Shown piece after piece: positions 35,039-47,829 of a DNA stretch of 64,000 nucleotides. Made by a program: the position numbers and the translations under genes. This stretch comes from Anseranas semipalmata (taxonomy: Eukaryota; Chordata; Aves; Anseriformes; Anseranatidae), in NCBI GenBank assembly GCA_013399115.1, contig VXAA01000613.1, positions 564,256 through 628,255 of the forward strand. Reading direction: 5' to 3'. How positions within the stretch are numbered: position 1 is the first letter of the stretch; the number at the start of each line of letters is the position of its first letter. The notes beneath the pieces are model-generated. The model was not told where the DNA came from and made no database searches. It saw only the letters and a program-made list of their open reading frames with translations.

Positions 35039-35829
35039 TTAAAAATCAAATAAAACCTCTTTAAGGAGCTCAGAGCACAAGTCCCGGGGGTGCATTTGAC
35101 TATCTTGCCAATGCAATATATGTTTTACGGTCTTTTAAAAAAAATGTGGGTAGCATAATTGAGGTCTGTATGTGTTTGTATTAGGAGCAGGGCTAGTGAA
35201 TTAACCCTTACAGCAACCTCTGGGTCACATTTCCTCTTGGCAATAAGGTGTCAAAACTTCTGTTGGATTTCCCATGGTCTTTTGAGATTTCTGTGGGCAG
35301 TCTGTAAATAAGCACCCCTTCCCCATGGCCTGGGTCAGGTATTCTCATGGTATGGTTCTAGGAGGTGGCTTGGGAGCGTGGTTGTGACTCCTTCCTCTCC
35401 TGGTTTCTGCATTGTCCTTTGCGATCCCCTTGGCCGACACGAGGTCCCCATTTTGAGGTGGCTCGCTCTGATCTGGCACAAGAGAAACTCCTTTAAGTTC
35501 ACCTGGCAAGGGAAGAGGGAGGAAATGATCTGGAGAGTTGTAAGTAGGATAATTCCAGTCTTTGCCTCCAGTGCAGCTTGGTGTCTTCCACTTCAGTAGT
35601 CTTTTGGAGAGGAGAGCAAAGATCCATTAATCTTGTTGGCAAACTCAAACGTGGAGGATGAGGTGAGCTGTGCTCCACAATGCATCTGGTTGTTGCTTAA
35701 AGCATGAAGACTGAAAATGTTTTCTCCTAGCTACCAAAATAATAATTCTGAAATAATGTAGCTATACCCAAGCTTTGATAACTGTAATTCCTGGATTCTA
35801 GTCCTACTTCCAATGCTTCTCATACTGCT

Positions 35830-36102
35830 TATTTTCAAAAGCAGCCACTGCTACTTGGTGTGTGAGCCCGTAGCTCCATTTTTCAATTTCATTTTTAGCA
35901 TCCAGACTTCAAGGTCTCCAAATGTGCAGGCTGACTTCTGAAAATATGGGCTGGAAAAACACCTCGCTCTGCCTTGGCCTCTCCTGTAGAGAACGGGGGA
36001 ATCATACCTACCTCGTAGAAGGGTTGTGGTCGATAATGTTCGCAAAGTGCTTTTTAATCCCCTGCTGAAAGGTTCTGTGCGAGTGTGAGTTATAATTATT
36101 AC
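35830..36102 (+). mobile_element. Composite MIR-like element with palindromic head
   Basis: The first part (35830-35955) begins ATTTTCAAAAGCAG and ends CTGACTTCTGAAAATATGGGC, the paired ends of a palindromic segment. It leads straight into CTCTGCCTTGGCCTC, GTAGAGAACGGGGGAATCAT, ACCTACCTCGTAGAAGGGTT, TCGATAATGTTCGCAAAGTG and CTGAAAGGTTCTGTGCGAGT, then TATAATTATTACG. This follows the 3' half of the sauropsid MIR-type element (…cctcagtttccccatctgtaaaatggggataataatacctacctcacaggg…aatgtttgtaaagcgctttgagatcc…gatgaaaggcgctatataagtgc…tattattatt). The same two-part arrangement is familiar from other sauropsids, so it is probably a single old unit. Confidence 0.7.
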
Positions 36103-37653
36103 GTAAATGTCTCATATTTTCCTGCACAAGCCTTCAGCTTGCCGCAGAGATGTTTTCCCAGTCTTTATGTGGATGCCATTGCGTTTGTAGCTTCCTGGCC
36201 CGTTCTAGGCAGCTGGAGTAAGGCACAGATCTCAAAAAGAGAGAATTAGGATCTTTTCATCAGTTCTGAGAGCCAAACCAAACCCAAAACCACTTCTAAT
36301 AAATCTTTCCAAGAGGAAAATTGATTGTGCATCACCAGGGAAGAGACGCGGCTTGGTTAAGGATGGCTGAATGGCTCCAGCTCCCGCAGACAGGTGCCCA
36401 TCTCCGGACCAGAGGCTCAGCCCACGCTCAGTCCGGTCTCCTGGAGGGGCCACGGACAGCTGAGAAAACATGTGCTCTTCATCACGTCAGATCATCCGGC
36501 TAAAGTAAACCATGAGGTCATGCCAGCATCACTGTGTCACCCTGCAATAATTAAGACCGCTGCTCGGTTACTTTGCAGCCCCCAGCCCCAGCTTGCGTAC
36601 AGGTGTGTTGTTATTAAGCAGCTGGTATAACAAGGCCGTGCCAGTGCGGAGTATGAAACGGCTCAGGACCTGTCCAAAACCAACACAGCCGGGCCTTGCG
36701 ATGTAGTCCAGGGGGTGCAGTTCTCCCTCCTGGAGATGAAAACAAATCGTAAAGGTTAAAAGGCAGGGATCGGGCCTGTCGCTTTCTGCAAACTGAGAGG
36801 AATCTCTGCGCGTCGTCCCAGGAGAAAAGGAGTTAATAGGTAGCCAAGGCAAAGGTTTAAAAATAGAGCTCTTTGCATAGCTATTAGGTGATGTCTCTGT
36901 CACATTGGCGGGTGTTTGCTGCCCCAGGCCCCAGTGTGTTCCCAGCAGGTTTTTAATGTTGGGTGTTTGCCTTTTTTATGGTGGGGTGATGAATGGGGAA
37001 AATGGGCTTTGGAAAAAGTGACTTTGGAGGCTTTGGGATCCAGGTAACGGGTAAGCTGTGTCCTCGGTGGTGCTGGCACGGTCCCACTGGAACTAACAAG
37101 GTGGATTTGGAGCTGGGAGGGTTGCTCATGGAACCCAAGGTGTGCTTAGAAAGTGGTGTGTGTCCCAAGAAGTTCTCCTGTCTTTGCATGAGGTTATTCC
37201 TCTCTCTCTGTTATTGAGAGGCATGGCTAGCACAGTAAGAGATGCACGCGATGTTCCTATCAGTTGAGACGTGTTGGCTGATGGCATCCAAGATCTGGCC
37301 ACAGAGAGTTGCTGCTGGGAGCTGAGGTCCCATGAAGAGCCCATCACTCCAAAACCAGGGCTGCTTAAGTGTGTGGGCAGCTGAGATGAGCCGCTCCTGC
37401 GAGTACGCCACCGAGCCACAGCGATTATTGAGTGTTGAACAGATGCAGGCAGAGGGGTTGGTTGCCAGTAAATAGCAAAGCTGATGCTGGAACGCAGTCT
37501 GTTAGCTTCTCAGGTGCTGGGGGGTTCGTTAGTATGTACCCCCCTATTCCAGAAGCAGGTTTCGTGGTGCCCGATGGGGCAGAAGTGCCTGTCTTTGCCA
37601 ATTCACCAATGCCCTTATAACTATCTCGCAACATCAAGTTGTCTGATCTGTTT

Positions 37654-37672
37654 AAAAAAAAAAAAAAAAAAA
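37654..37672. repeat. A19 homopolymer
   Basis: A run of 19 A is followed by CCCCCAAATCCC. It is directly visible; no associated retroelement body was recognised. Confidence 0.9.
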
Positions 37673-40319
37673 CCCCCAAATCCCTCAGTTTCAAGGAAGC
37701 TTTCCTTTATAATTAAGATGCATTGGTTAAAAGACTGCCGTGAAATTTTTTTCACATCTTTTCCTTAGTGCATCTCTATGGGAGCCTGTTAGAAGATGCA
37801 CTGGGGAGATGCAGGATTAGAAAGGAAACTGGATTAGCCCCTTAGGATTTCAACAATGTGTCTTCAGTTTAATATAGAAGGTTTTATTTAATATGCTGGT
37901 AGAAAAATGCAGTGTTGCATAGCTGAGATGGGATTTTCCCACCCCGCTTTCTCCCCAGTCCCATCGCCTGGACTTTTTCCCACTAGCGATCTATAAATAC
38001 AGAGCAGGTGCAGCGAGCTCTCCAGGATCACGGTCTGATCTGGAGCTGACAGTTCCTGCCCCCCAAAGGGAGATGGATTTGCACGAGCAGAGCCTCTTCC
38101 AGCTGTGGGAAGAGCTGGCTTTCGGCTCCCCCTCCTCTGAGGTCTGTGGGGTGCCTTCCCCAAAGCCACTTTCTGCTGGGGGATGCTGCTGCCCCGGTTG
38201 TATTGCTGATGACCCCATGCCTCTGTCTCGCTGAGAGCACGTCTCCCACGCGAGTTTTGGTAGCTCTGCTGTCAACCCAAAGCCAGGCTGGAGGAGCAGG
38301 AGGAGCTCAGCCCCCTGCCCTCCTCTCCATGTGTAAGTCCTCTGGAGCAGCGCTGCTTCTCTGCTGTCTTCCCAAATGGCACACCGCGAGGCTGGACGTA
38401 AGCATCAGGCAAGCGTGGAGGCTCTGCTACGGCCGATGTGATTTATAGCAGTGCCAGCAGCAGGACTGCTGCTCTGTATTTATTTCTCTGCATGCTATGC
38501 ATGTCTCTGCTTCCATGCCCAGCCCGGCCAGCAGGGAAGGGTGTTTCATAATTCCTGACCGTGATGTCACCTGGCTGCGAGGACGTTACGAGGCACAGAG
38601 CAGCAGGAGTGAAACCAGGGAGCGTCTTTGGAAGGCGGGAAGAGAGCAGGCTGCGCTAGGAGCTCTGACAGCTGATTTCTGCAACGGCAGCGTGGGCTTG
38701 GCTGCCAAAATCACGTCGCAACGGATGAGGAGAGGGAGATGTGCACCTCCCGCTAGAGGTGGGAGCAGGGGGCCTGTGGAAAAGAACGGGGAATGTGAAA
38801 CATCCTGCAAAAGGGCTTTTTTGTTGTTGTTACGTCCATGAATTGGATGCAGTTTTGTATTGGCAGGTTTTTGACTGTATCTAACATTAGGAGATCTAAA
38901 TTCTCTTAAAGCTTAGGTTTGGACACATGCTAAGAATTTCCAAAGCTTTAGCCTTTTCAGATCAGAGAATTTGGGTTGGGATTCCCAGCTGAAAACTAGT
39001 ATCTTCATTACCCAGTGAATACTGGGCACACGGATACAAGTCAGGATGTTATTTTGTCACATATTTGAGAGTTGCCTCATTATCAGTGAATGGGGTGGGA
39101 TGAGCTAACCACACAGGCCAGAGCTGCAGTGTCGTTTAAGACAGGTGGTGGTAAAAACCTTCCTCTGCTGGAAATCAGAGGGGAGGATTGAGGTGGCCAG
39201 AGCCTGAAGGGCAGGGCAAGAAGGAAAATTCACAGCATCCAGGGTTTCTGAATGAGTGATCAGGGTTGGGGACTGTGCATGGTATGGGCAAGCTGGAGGT
39301 GATGAGATAAAGGTTGGCATCTCTAAAAATCCAAGGTGGACAATAATTTGAATCAATCCCAAAGCTTAATTAAAAGCTGGAGAATAGAGAGCGAAGGAAG
39401 ATGCAGCCTTTGAGGGGACGTACGAGCGTCTCTAAGCAGTGGTTCACTCTCTGAAGATGCCGGTTGAGCTTCCATCACTTCACAAAGTAAACAGGCAGAG
39501 CAGAAATTGTGCAAGAGCAGGGCAAACCAGGAGGCTCATACTTCTTCTCACGGCTGCAGAGAAGCACCAGGCTTCTTGGCAGCCCCTCCAGCTTTAAAGC
39601 ACTTGGACCCGATTCCCTCCTCCCTGCTGATTCCCCAACTAGGAGTGCCACCGAAACCACTGCAGGGAGGACTAGCACCGTCTCCTATCCACGAAGCCCG
39701 TTGCCTCACCTTGGAGGAATGCATTGGCTTCACAACCGAGATAAACGGCCTGCTGTTTAACTGGAGTTTGTGTTGCAAACACCAAACCCTTGCTTCGGGA
39801 CAAGGGCTTGGCATGCCTCCTGCTTTCCTGCAGCCTGCCGGGCGGGACGGTGCCTCGCTCCACCGATGCAGGGTCTGCTCTGCCGAGGGTGGATTTATTA
39901 TTGGTGACTGGCCTCTGCTGTTGGCTCGATGATTTCTGCTCTGATCTCAGAGGATAACTCTCTCCTAGCCTGGTCTCGGAGGGAACTTGCATTCCTTTCT
40001 TATCTCCCACCAGCATGAGTTATGCTTTCAAAAATTAGTCCTTATTTATTAGCGCAGTCCAGCCAAAAGCCATCTCCAGGATTTTCAGTTGCATGTGCAA
40101 AAAATCTGCCTCCCTTTTCTTGCTCCCCTGGAGAGATTCATTAGGAATAACCTCACCTTTCAGGGAATCAGATGTTCCTTCAAGGATGTGGACTTCCATG
40201 AGGTTTGGAGACAGTGTCCCAGAGAAACATTGAGGTTAGTGTATTCAGCTCATCTGTTTTCACTTAATGCAAGAGACCCTGGAGAGCTGCAAAATAAACA
40301 CAAGGGCCCTTCTTTCTCC

Positions 40320-40372
40320 TTTAAACTGTAAACTGAGGCACCAAAGCAAGGATCCCAGTTAGTCTGCACTTT
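40320..40372 (-). mobile_element. Very weak MIR-like trace
   Basis: TTTAAACTGTAAACTGAGGC then ACCAAAGCAAGGATCC is reminiscent of 'ggggaaactgaggcacagag…caaggtc'. The match is short and may be accidental. Confidence 0.2.
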
Positions 40373-42565
40373 TTTCCTCCAGATTCAAAACAATCTGGCA
40401 AAATTTATAACCCGGTCCTGCCAGTGGTGCTTCCTCTGCTAAGGAGAGGAGCGTGGAGCCTGACACGTGCAGCCGCACGGCAAAGCCTCTGCCCCGTCCC
40501 TGTCCGCAGGAGCGAGACAGACGTGAAGCTATAATACAACTAATGGAAGACCCAGCTGGACAAGGACAATTTTGGCTTTGGTTGAAAGTCGGAGGAAGCC
40601 TCTGTGCTGCTGATGCACAGAGGTAAAGAATTACAAAGGCGATGGGAGGGACCGCAATCAGCAGGAAAAGGCCAGAAAGGCACTGAGGAGGATCAGATGT
40701 ATCGTGCTATCAACTAGCTCGAGAGACGCGCAATATCAGCAGCTCCCGAAGCCACCAGAGACCAAGAAACCGCTAGAAAGAAACATCGGTGCGGAGGTAG
40801 TTGCACAGTGCGATTAATAAAACCTGACAAAGCCCCATTTGCTGCTGCAAGCCAGCAAGGCTCTGCTAGCACAGAGCTGACGTCTAGGTTCAGCAGCAAC
40901 ATCTGAAGCTATCACAAAACTGAAGTGGTCAGAAAATCATCCCCGGAGCAGCGATGCAGCAGGGCATCTGTTTCCCATCTCGTTTTGTCCCATGCTAGCG
41001 TAACCCCATCGTTTTTGGCTGCTTTGTGTATCCCAGAGGAAGGCAGTCACCTCTTAAAGCAGGATCAGGCCCCAGCTTCAGCCCACCAGCCCGCTGGGGG
41101 ACCTCACCCGCCGCTGGTTGTATCCCTTCCTGGCAGTGCCACAGGGTATCTGTGAGCAGAGGGCTGCCTGGGCTTCCTTGCGCGTGGCTCTCGCTGGGGA
41201 CTCGAGTGCCGGATGCGTGGTGTGCGGTACCCGGGTACTCGCCGCGGGTCACCTTCCTGGAGAGGAGAGATATCGACCGGTTTAAGAAAGTGAAGGGGAA
41301 GAAAAAACAACCCCTGAGCTGCCAACAACTGTAAAACCCAGATTATTTGACCCGCGCTTCACAGGCAAGACATTTTTGATTCCAGTGCAAAGGAATATGG
41401 GCAAGACATCAAGTTACAAGCCAGAAATATCATGTAACCGGTAATGGCCCTTTATTGACATAGGAAGTGGGATGGTTTTGATAAAATAAGAGCCCACACA
41501 AATGATTTTCTGTGCATATAATTCACAAGGAAACTCTTTGAGGAGTTTTTTGAAGGAATGTGGTTATTATTTTTCCCTGTGTTCGTTTTGCTTGTTCCAT
41601 TATTAAACAAAAGGAGTTGGTGGCAGGAGGAGATGCAGCTTTCCCCTTTGCTCAGGGAGTCTGTGCAATGAACGTGCCTCAGAGCTTTTCCCTCAAACTG
41701 TCTGCTAGGAGCCCGGGCAAGGTGTAAGCGGTAGGAATTGCCTCTCCCTGTGCCGAGAAGCATTTGCAATAAGTCTGCGCATGTATTGCATTTGGGGCCG
41801 GTTTGCAGACTTAGTCCTCTGTCTGCAGTAAGCGTTTATCGGGACGAAGAATGCAAGTGACCCACTTCGCTGCTTCCAGGTAAAACTGGAACAGGTACGG
41901 TTCTTGGGGTGGTTTTAGTAATGTCTGTGTGTCGGAGGAGGCTGGACTGAAGAACTTGGAGACGTTGATGTGCTTCCTTCTTAGCGCATCTCCCGGCTGA
42001 CTTCCAGCTTGCATCCTGTGGGGCAAAGAAAGACGCCCATGCTATGCTCTCCCTCCTCTCTATTTAGGAGCCTCAAGTGATTTCTACGTCAAAGCCATGT
42101 CCCACCAAGCTGCCAGCGTGTTCCTCACCACGTGAGGAAATAGCAACTAACACCCCGTGGCCCTGGGGTTACTGAACCCAGCAGTCCCATTTTTGTGGTG
42201 TATCATTGTTGCCAGATTTCTTCACCTATTTTGAAACCAAATGGTTCATGAAGACCTAAATTAATTCTGGGGGGGGAAGTCAAGTATCATTAAACATGAT
42301 TAATCTCTTGTTGTTGCCAGCCCTGCAGTAATTTCTGGAGTGTTATGGCTGCATTTGTAGACCAAATCCCCGAACTATTTGCAGCCCCGTGGCCAGACCA
42401 GCACCAGGCTCACAGCATTGTTTGTGTTCAATTTCCTTAGTTTGCTTTGTTGTTGTTGTTTTTGGGAAGGAGGATGTAGAAGTAAGGGAAATATGGGGAA
42501 GAGGTAAACGGGTCTGTGCTGGATTTGTGCTCCCTAGTTATTTGAATGTGTGATGTTAGAAAAAA

Positions 42566-42600
42566 GTAAACTTTCTGAGTACCTTTATCTGAAAGTTTAC
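42566..42600. repeat. Perfect 10-bp inverted repeat
   Basis: GTAAACTTTC (42566-42575) and GAAAGTTTAC (42591-42600) are exact reverse complements with a 15-nt spacer. Chance is possible given the AT-rich words. Confidence 0.8.
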
Positions 42601-44469
42601 AAATACAAATAAAAGCCCTACACAGAAATTTAGGACATGATGAAAGATTCAAATATACACAAGGAGAGTGTTTATTTGAACGGTCTCTCGGTTCCTCTGT
42701 TCATATTCTGCAGTGGCTGCTTCATTGTAGGAGGTCCAAGAAGTTAATTCACCAAAAGAAGTGCAGTTTTGGAAACAGCAGGGAAGGGACTGGGACTATT
42801 CGTGGATCTGGTTTTCAGTTTCTTTATTTGTTTTTTGGAAAACGTTTGGTTTGGATTGAGCCAAACCAAGCTTTTCCTGAGATCTTCATTTACCCAGCTC
42901 TGATGCACAACCATGTACCAGGCCAAGCTCTGTAAATTTCTGAAACTTTTTCTTCCAGAGCTGTTTTCCTCTCCAGACCTCCCAAAGCGTCCTCAGAGCA
43001 GGGTCTGAGCCGTGGACAGGTTCCCCCATGGTTCTGCTGGGCTTGGACAGGGTGAGTTCAGCCCTCCCGTGTCTGCTGGAAGCGCTTTCCCCTTGCTTAA
43101 ACCTCCGCTGCACGTAAATGCACAGGCCTTACAGATGTCCTGGAGCAGCAGGGAGGGAAGGGGACAGGCTGCATGTGATGTTACGAGAGACCTCCGGAGA
43201 GAAGCGGCAGGGGCTGTAGATCTGTAGATTAAAGAGAGCAAGGGCCAAGTGCCAAAATGCTTGTGTCACTGGCGAGGGCCAGGGCCAGGAGCTGGCCTTC
43301 GTGGCACAAGTCTTTCCATCACTGGTGACTCACTTGCTGACGTTTCTTGGCTGCCCTGCGGTGCTGGAAGGGGCTGAGGGAGAAGCGAAGGATGCCTCCC
43401 CGAGGGTCTCGGTCCAGCGCCGGGACGTCTGGGTGCTGCCTTACTGATGGCAATAGCTTTGGGTTGCAGCTAGGAAAAAGATGAAAGGTCGTTTTCTTGT
43501 TCGCCGTGAGAAACTGGGAATTGTTAGAAGCAGCATCCGCTAGGAAAAAGTTGAAATACACCGCTCGTGAAATCTGAACATTTTCCAACCATTTCCCTTT
43601 TAAGTATTGCAGATGTCTTTCCTACCTTTCTCAAGTTGGCATACATGACAGTTCTCTGTATTTGCTCTTTTCTTTGTTTCTCTGCTGCTGTTCTGTGTTC
43701 CAGTGGGATAATATTGAATATGGCACATAAGAATTGGCTCTTAACTCTCAGCGCTGATTGTGTTTGCATATGCAGAAAGAGAAATTGTTTAGGCTAGCCG
43801 TGTTCCAGCAGAACTTTATTCAACAGCATCTGAAAAGGTTAAATGCAGCTTGTCTAGGCAGGGTTATTTTTAATACTGTGCTCATCAGCATGACTCCTGA
43901 GGTTGTACCTTCCCATCAGCGGATGCCTTCATTGGGCATGGTCTGCCTTTAATACCTGCAGAGCATGGTTTTTAAAGGGTAAGGAAATTGGAAGTATTTT
44001 CTATCACACTTTGCAAATAAGCTTAAAAAAAACATGCCCTTTGGTTTAGGCTTCTTGGATTTTTAAGTAAGGAGTTGTAAGAATTGAAGTAAACCGCTGT
44101 TTGTTTTGGTACGAGATACCGGATTTCTTATTTTTCAACAACAGGCATGCTTTCAGGTTTGGTGTTGCTGAAAGGAAGGAGCTTTCCCTTTTTAAAGTCT
44201 CTTTCCGATTTGTTTTCCATGCAGAGGAAATTAAGAGAAAAGCAGGAGGGAAAAAAAAAAACGCAAATTGGTGGAACTTGCCGAAGTACTATTTCTGCAG
44301 GGGAGGGGGAAACACACAATTTTTGACCAAAATTCGCCTTTGGCAACCTCCTCCAAGGCAGCGGTGCCCACGCTCCCCAGGTGGCAGGTCCCAGTGGCTG
44401 CTCCCTGTGTCATCCCTCCGCTCGGTCCTTTGCCAACATCTGGTCCGCAGCCTCTGAAGTCAACAGAAG

Positions 44470-44720
44470 TCTTGCCATTAATTTCCGAGGCTTTCAGATA
44501 ATGTTCCGTATGCATGCAAACTAACGTGATCGTTAAATATCCTGTTAAGTCTGCTTGGCTTTTTCCATCAAATGTGTCATTTAAATAACCTAATTAAATG
44601 AAGTCCTTTCATTTCAGATGATGTTTAGATGATGCATATAATTGCCCTGAAAGCGCGCTCGTCCAGCTGGCAGCGCGGTTATAAAAGATGTTAAACATTT
44701 TTAATAAAAACAAGTCCCTC
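44470..44720. promoter_or_regulatory. CNE-like AT-rich block
   Basis: This block is flanked by GC-rich DNA but is itself AT-rich and dense in developmental transcription-factor words: TATGCATGCAAAC (octamer-like), CGTGATCGTTAAATA, TTTAAATAACCTAATTAAATG and GATGATGCATATAAT. It has no repeat signature and no open frame. Such islands in sauropsid gene deserts are often deeply conserved enhancers. Conservation cannot be tested here. Confidence 0.3.
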
Positions 44721-45269
44721 CTCGGGTTTGGGCTCGATCACTGAGATGGAAGGCCAGCGCGATGCATGTGGTTAAAAGCAGCCGCAGGCGGCGCGGAGTT
44801 TTCGGGGATGCTCTGATGGCACCAGTCCCTCTCTGAGCATTCGTCTCTGACTTGGGCTTGTTGCTCTGCAGGAAGCTTGGACCGGTGGGATGTTCGGGGT
44901 CTTCTCTAAGGCGATGGCATCTCAGTGCAGGACAACCTGAGGATGGATGAGTCCTGCTGCTTTTGCACCTCTTGCTTAAGCAATGGGTGAACCCCGTGGT
45001 CCTCCTTGCCCAGCCATGTTGGAAAGTCTTTCTGGGATGCAGGGGCTGTCCAGGTGTCATCCTGCTCTCACGGACACAGCCAGCTCAAGGAGAGGCGATC
45101 GCTCCTCGCAGCATCCCGCTGCCTGCCCAGTGGCTCCTGGCTCCTTCTCTCCATGGATGGATGCATCCGTCTGCGGAGCAGCGAGGAGCAGCTCCCTCTG
45201 TAAGACAGGAGTGTCTCTGGGAAGGGGCCAGCTCCCTGTGTATAATATTTCCATTAACTCAAGGAGCAA

Positions 45270-45450
45270 AGCTCTTGGGCTCAGGGCCCGGGCCATGCTG
45301 GAGAGGCAGCGGAGCTGCAGTACTGGTGCTCGTACATCACCCAGCCGTCAGCGAGCGGCCGGGAGGACAGCGAGACCCCAGGGGGGAGGCTCACACCCGC
45401 TTTGGTAGCGGCGGTGCCTCCGTGCAGCGCGACGGCTCCTAGGACAGCAT
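45270..45450. other. Small CpG-rich patch
   Basis: About 15 CpG occur in 180 bp (for example GTCAGCGAGCGGCCGGGAGG and GTGCAGCGCGACGGC). The surrounding 1 kb is GC-rich and open in several frames on both strands, with no recognised protein. No promoter element was identified beside it. Confidence 0.4.
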
Positions 45451-47635
45451 CACCCAGCCTGGGCTTTTCCTGAGCTCCCTGGGGGGGAAATGGGGGCCGT
45501 GGGCTGTGCTAATTTGCTCTGTGAAAGGCTTGTGGGGGAGGCACCTGCTGCTTCTCCCGAGTGCGTGGAGAACTCGCATCTGGTCAGCAGGGACACGCGT
45601 TTCCGAGACCCTCTTTTCTGCACCAGGAGCCAGGAATCCTTCGCCCCGGAGACTTGCAGTGCTGACACATCCACTCTGGCCACAACAGAGCAAATTCCTC
45701 TTTTTTTCATCCTGCTCCAAGCCAGAAAGCGCTCAGCATTTCAAATGAGATTTTCCAAAGGGTTCAGGCCACGTCAGGTCCTGCAGGGATGGTGGCTCTT
45801 CCCTCCTCCCCCTGTGCACCACGCGCCTCGGAGAGCAGCGTGAGCAGGATGGGTCCCACCTCCAGCTAAAATAAGTAAGGTCCCACCCAGTTACCACTAA
45901 CGAAGCATCCCTGCTTCCAGGGAGAAGCAATATCTCCCCACCTGGCGTGGGGCTCCCCTTTCCTGCTCCATCTCCAGATCAATATTGCCCACCAGGGATT
46001 GCTCCTTTTGTAAATCCTGACCTTGAACATTCAGGCATTATTTGAACCCCCCTGGTGCACGGGCTGTAGGAAAACGATCTGAGCAGAACCCCCCCTGTGC
46101 TGTCACTTCCACTTACGGGTCTTGGCAGTGACGTTTCCACCACGGTGAGCAGACAGGTTTTTGGCTGGGAGACCCGTGTCCAGGAGAGGGACCCGCATCC
46201 CTCCGGGAAAGGACAGCCGTGACAGCGCTGACGTTCCCTTGCCACCTTTTTGCGGCCTGGGTGGTTTTATTTTTCCTCGTGCCCCCTCTCTCCTGCAGCA
46301 CAAAAGGACGTTCTTGTACCAAAGTATTTTTTCCTGCATACTTGCAGCGTGAGCGAAGCGGGAGGGGTGGGGGCAAGGAGGGGGGGACTGAAAGTTTTGG
46401 GCAAAATCTCACACAGGGCTTGGTTTACAAGGGACAGCTGAGCGTATAAACCCTGTCTCCAAAGAGGGTCGTTAGAGCTTTTCTGGCAGCGCTTCCCCTC
46501 ATATCCCCAAACCTCCGGCTAAGCTTCGAGGAAAAACAGAAAGGAGGGAGGCAGGGAGCGTCTTTGAATGCTCCAACAATCAGACCTCAAATTCTTTTGA
46601 CTTCCCTGAACAGTGAAAGAGGAAACAAAACTCATTGGGCTGAGCCAACAAAGCTGGCCAAGGGGACACGGGGGCTGTGGGGAGGTGGGCAAAGTGTGGC
46701 ACGTGGGGGTCAATGTCTTGTGCGTCTGGGGTGTTATTTGGTAGGGGAAATGGTCCCCTAAAAGGACAAACGTCCTCCTCATGGAATGAGCTGGTGGCAG
46801 GTCTGCCGGGGGGTGCCAACACGAGCTGGCATTCCTGGCAGATTTCTCATAGCCCCACCTCCCTCTTCTTCTTCGTGTACTTTTCTTATCTGCGGTACGG
46901 CTAAGAATCTTGATACTGGAAGAATTGGCATCACGGTACCAAAATCAGCAGTCTGTGGTTTTTATAGACTGCTTGCAGGCTCAGGCTGTCTGGCGAAGGA
47001 CAGGGAATTGAAAATTCAAATTCTGGGACGCAGAAGGCTTTTGCTTTCTGCAAGTCTGTTCATAAAATTCAGCAAAGTCAGCTGCCTAGGAATAAAACCA
47101 CATTTTTCTTCCTTATCATTGGTCCTTGCAAAGCAAAAGGCCTGGTGTTTGCAGAGAACCTCTTCCCTTATATTGGTACTTTTTTTCTCAGTAAGTCTGT
47201 TAACCTCTTAGGAAAAAAATAATTTTTAGGCCAGTCCAACCCTGTCATCATGGTGCCTGTAATTAGGGAACGATGCTGAGCAGCAGGCAGGGTGCGATGG
47301 GGTCTGGATCCTCCCCGGTGGGATGCTCTGACCGTCACCCACACCGAACGTCTTGGAAGCGGTTATTAATATAGAGCAAAAGCTGACTTTTAATAGTTAT
47401 GACACTAACGTGTTCTCATCCTGTCCCAAAGCAACTGCTAATGCTGTCAAAACAAGGTTTCTAAATCTGCATCTCATTTACATTTGCATCTTATTGTGTG
47501 TCTGTGCACATACAGGTATGCATGCACGCTGCCTCAGCTGAGGAACAAGTGCTTATTAGAAACATGCTTGCTGAGAATTAACGGCCCCATACACATGTAT
47601 CTATCATTAAACGCTACGGGGTGGAGGTAGGGATT
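45450..47635. other. Noncoding stretch with no supported gene
   Basis: The DNA is GC-rich, becoming AT-richer after 46.9 kb. Short open frames on both strands lack recognisable motifs. No repeats beyond short homopolymers were seen. Confidence 0.5.
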
Positions 47636-47639
47636 GTTG

Positions 47640-47800
47640 CCTGAGGCTCTCTGTGAGATCTCCCAGTACCGTATGCAATAAATATGTTTTTAATAAGCAG
47701 TCATTAATGACTGGACAATAACAGCTTTATTAAGCTTAAATTAAAGGCATATTTGGGAGCCTTAATCTGAGCCTATATGGTGTAATGGAATATACTGGAA
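47640..47800. promoter_or_regulatory. CNE-like block with 16-bp palindrome
   Basis: It contains CAGTCATTAATGACTG, a perfect palindrome at 47698-47713 with a paired ATTAAT homeodomain core. The palindrome is flanked by GCAATAAATATGTTTTTAAT and by ACAATAACAGCTTTATTAAG and CTTAAATTAAAGGCA. The composition, TAAT density and absence of repeat signature resemble conserved developmental enhancers. Conservation and activity are inference. Confidence 0.4.
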
Positions 47801-47829
47801 TTCAGCCTTTTTTTTCTTTTTTATTTTTA

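Larger units (their letters stand above)
36110..44460. other. Noncoding stretch with no supported gene
   Basis: It holds an A19 run (37654-37672), a 10-bp perfect inverted repeat (42566-42600) and one weak MIR-like trace near 40320-40370. Open frames up to about 140 codons occur in GC-rich parts (39.5-39.9 kb) on both strands and carry no known domain. No RNA gene was recognised. Confidence 0.55.
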
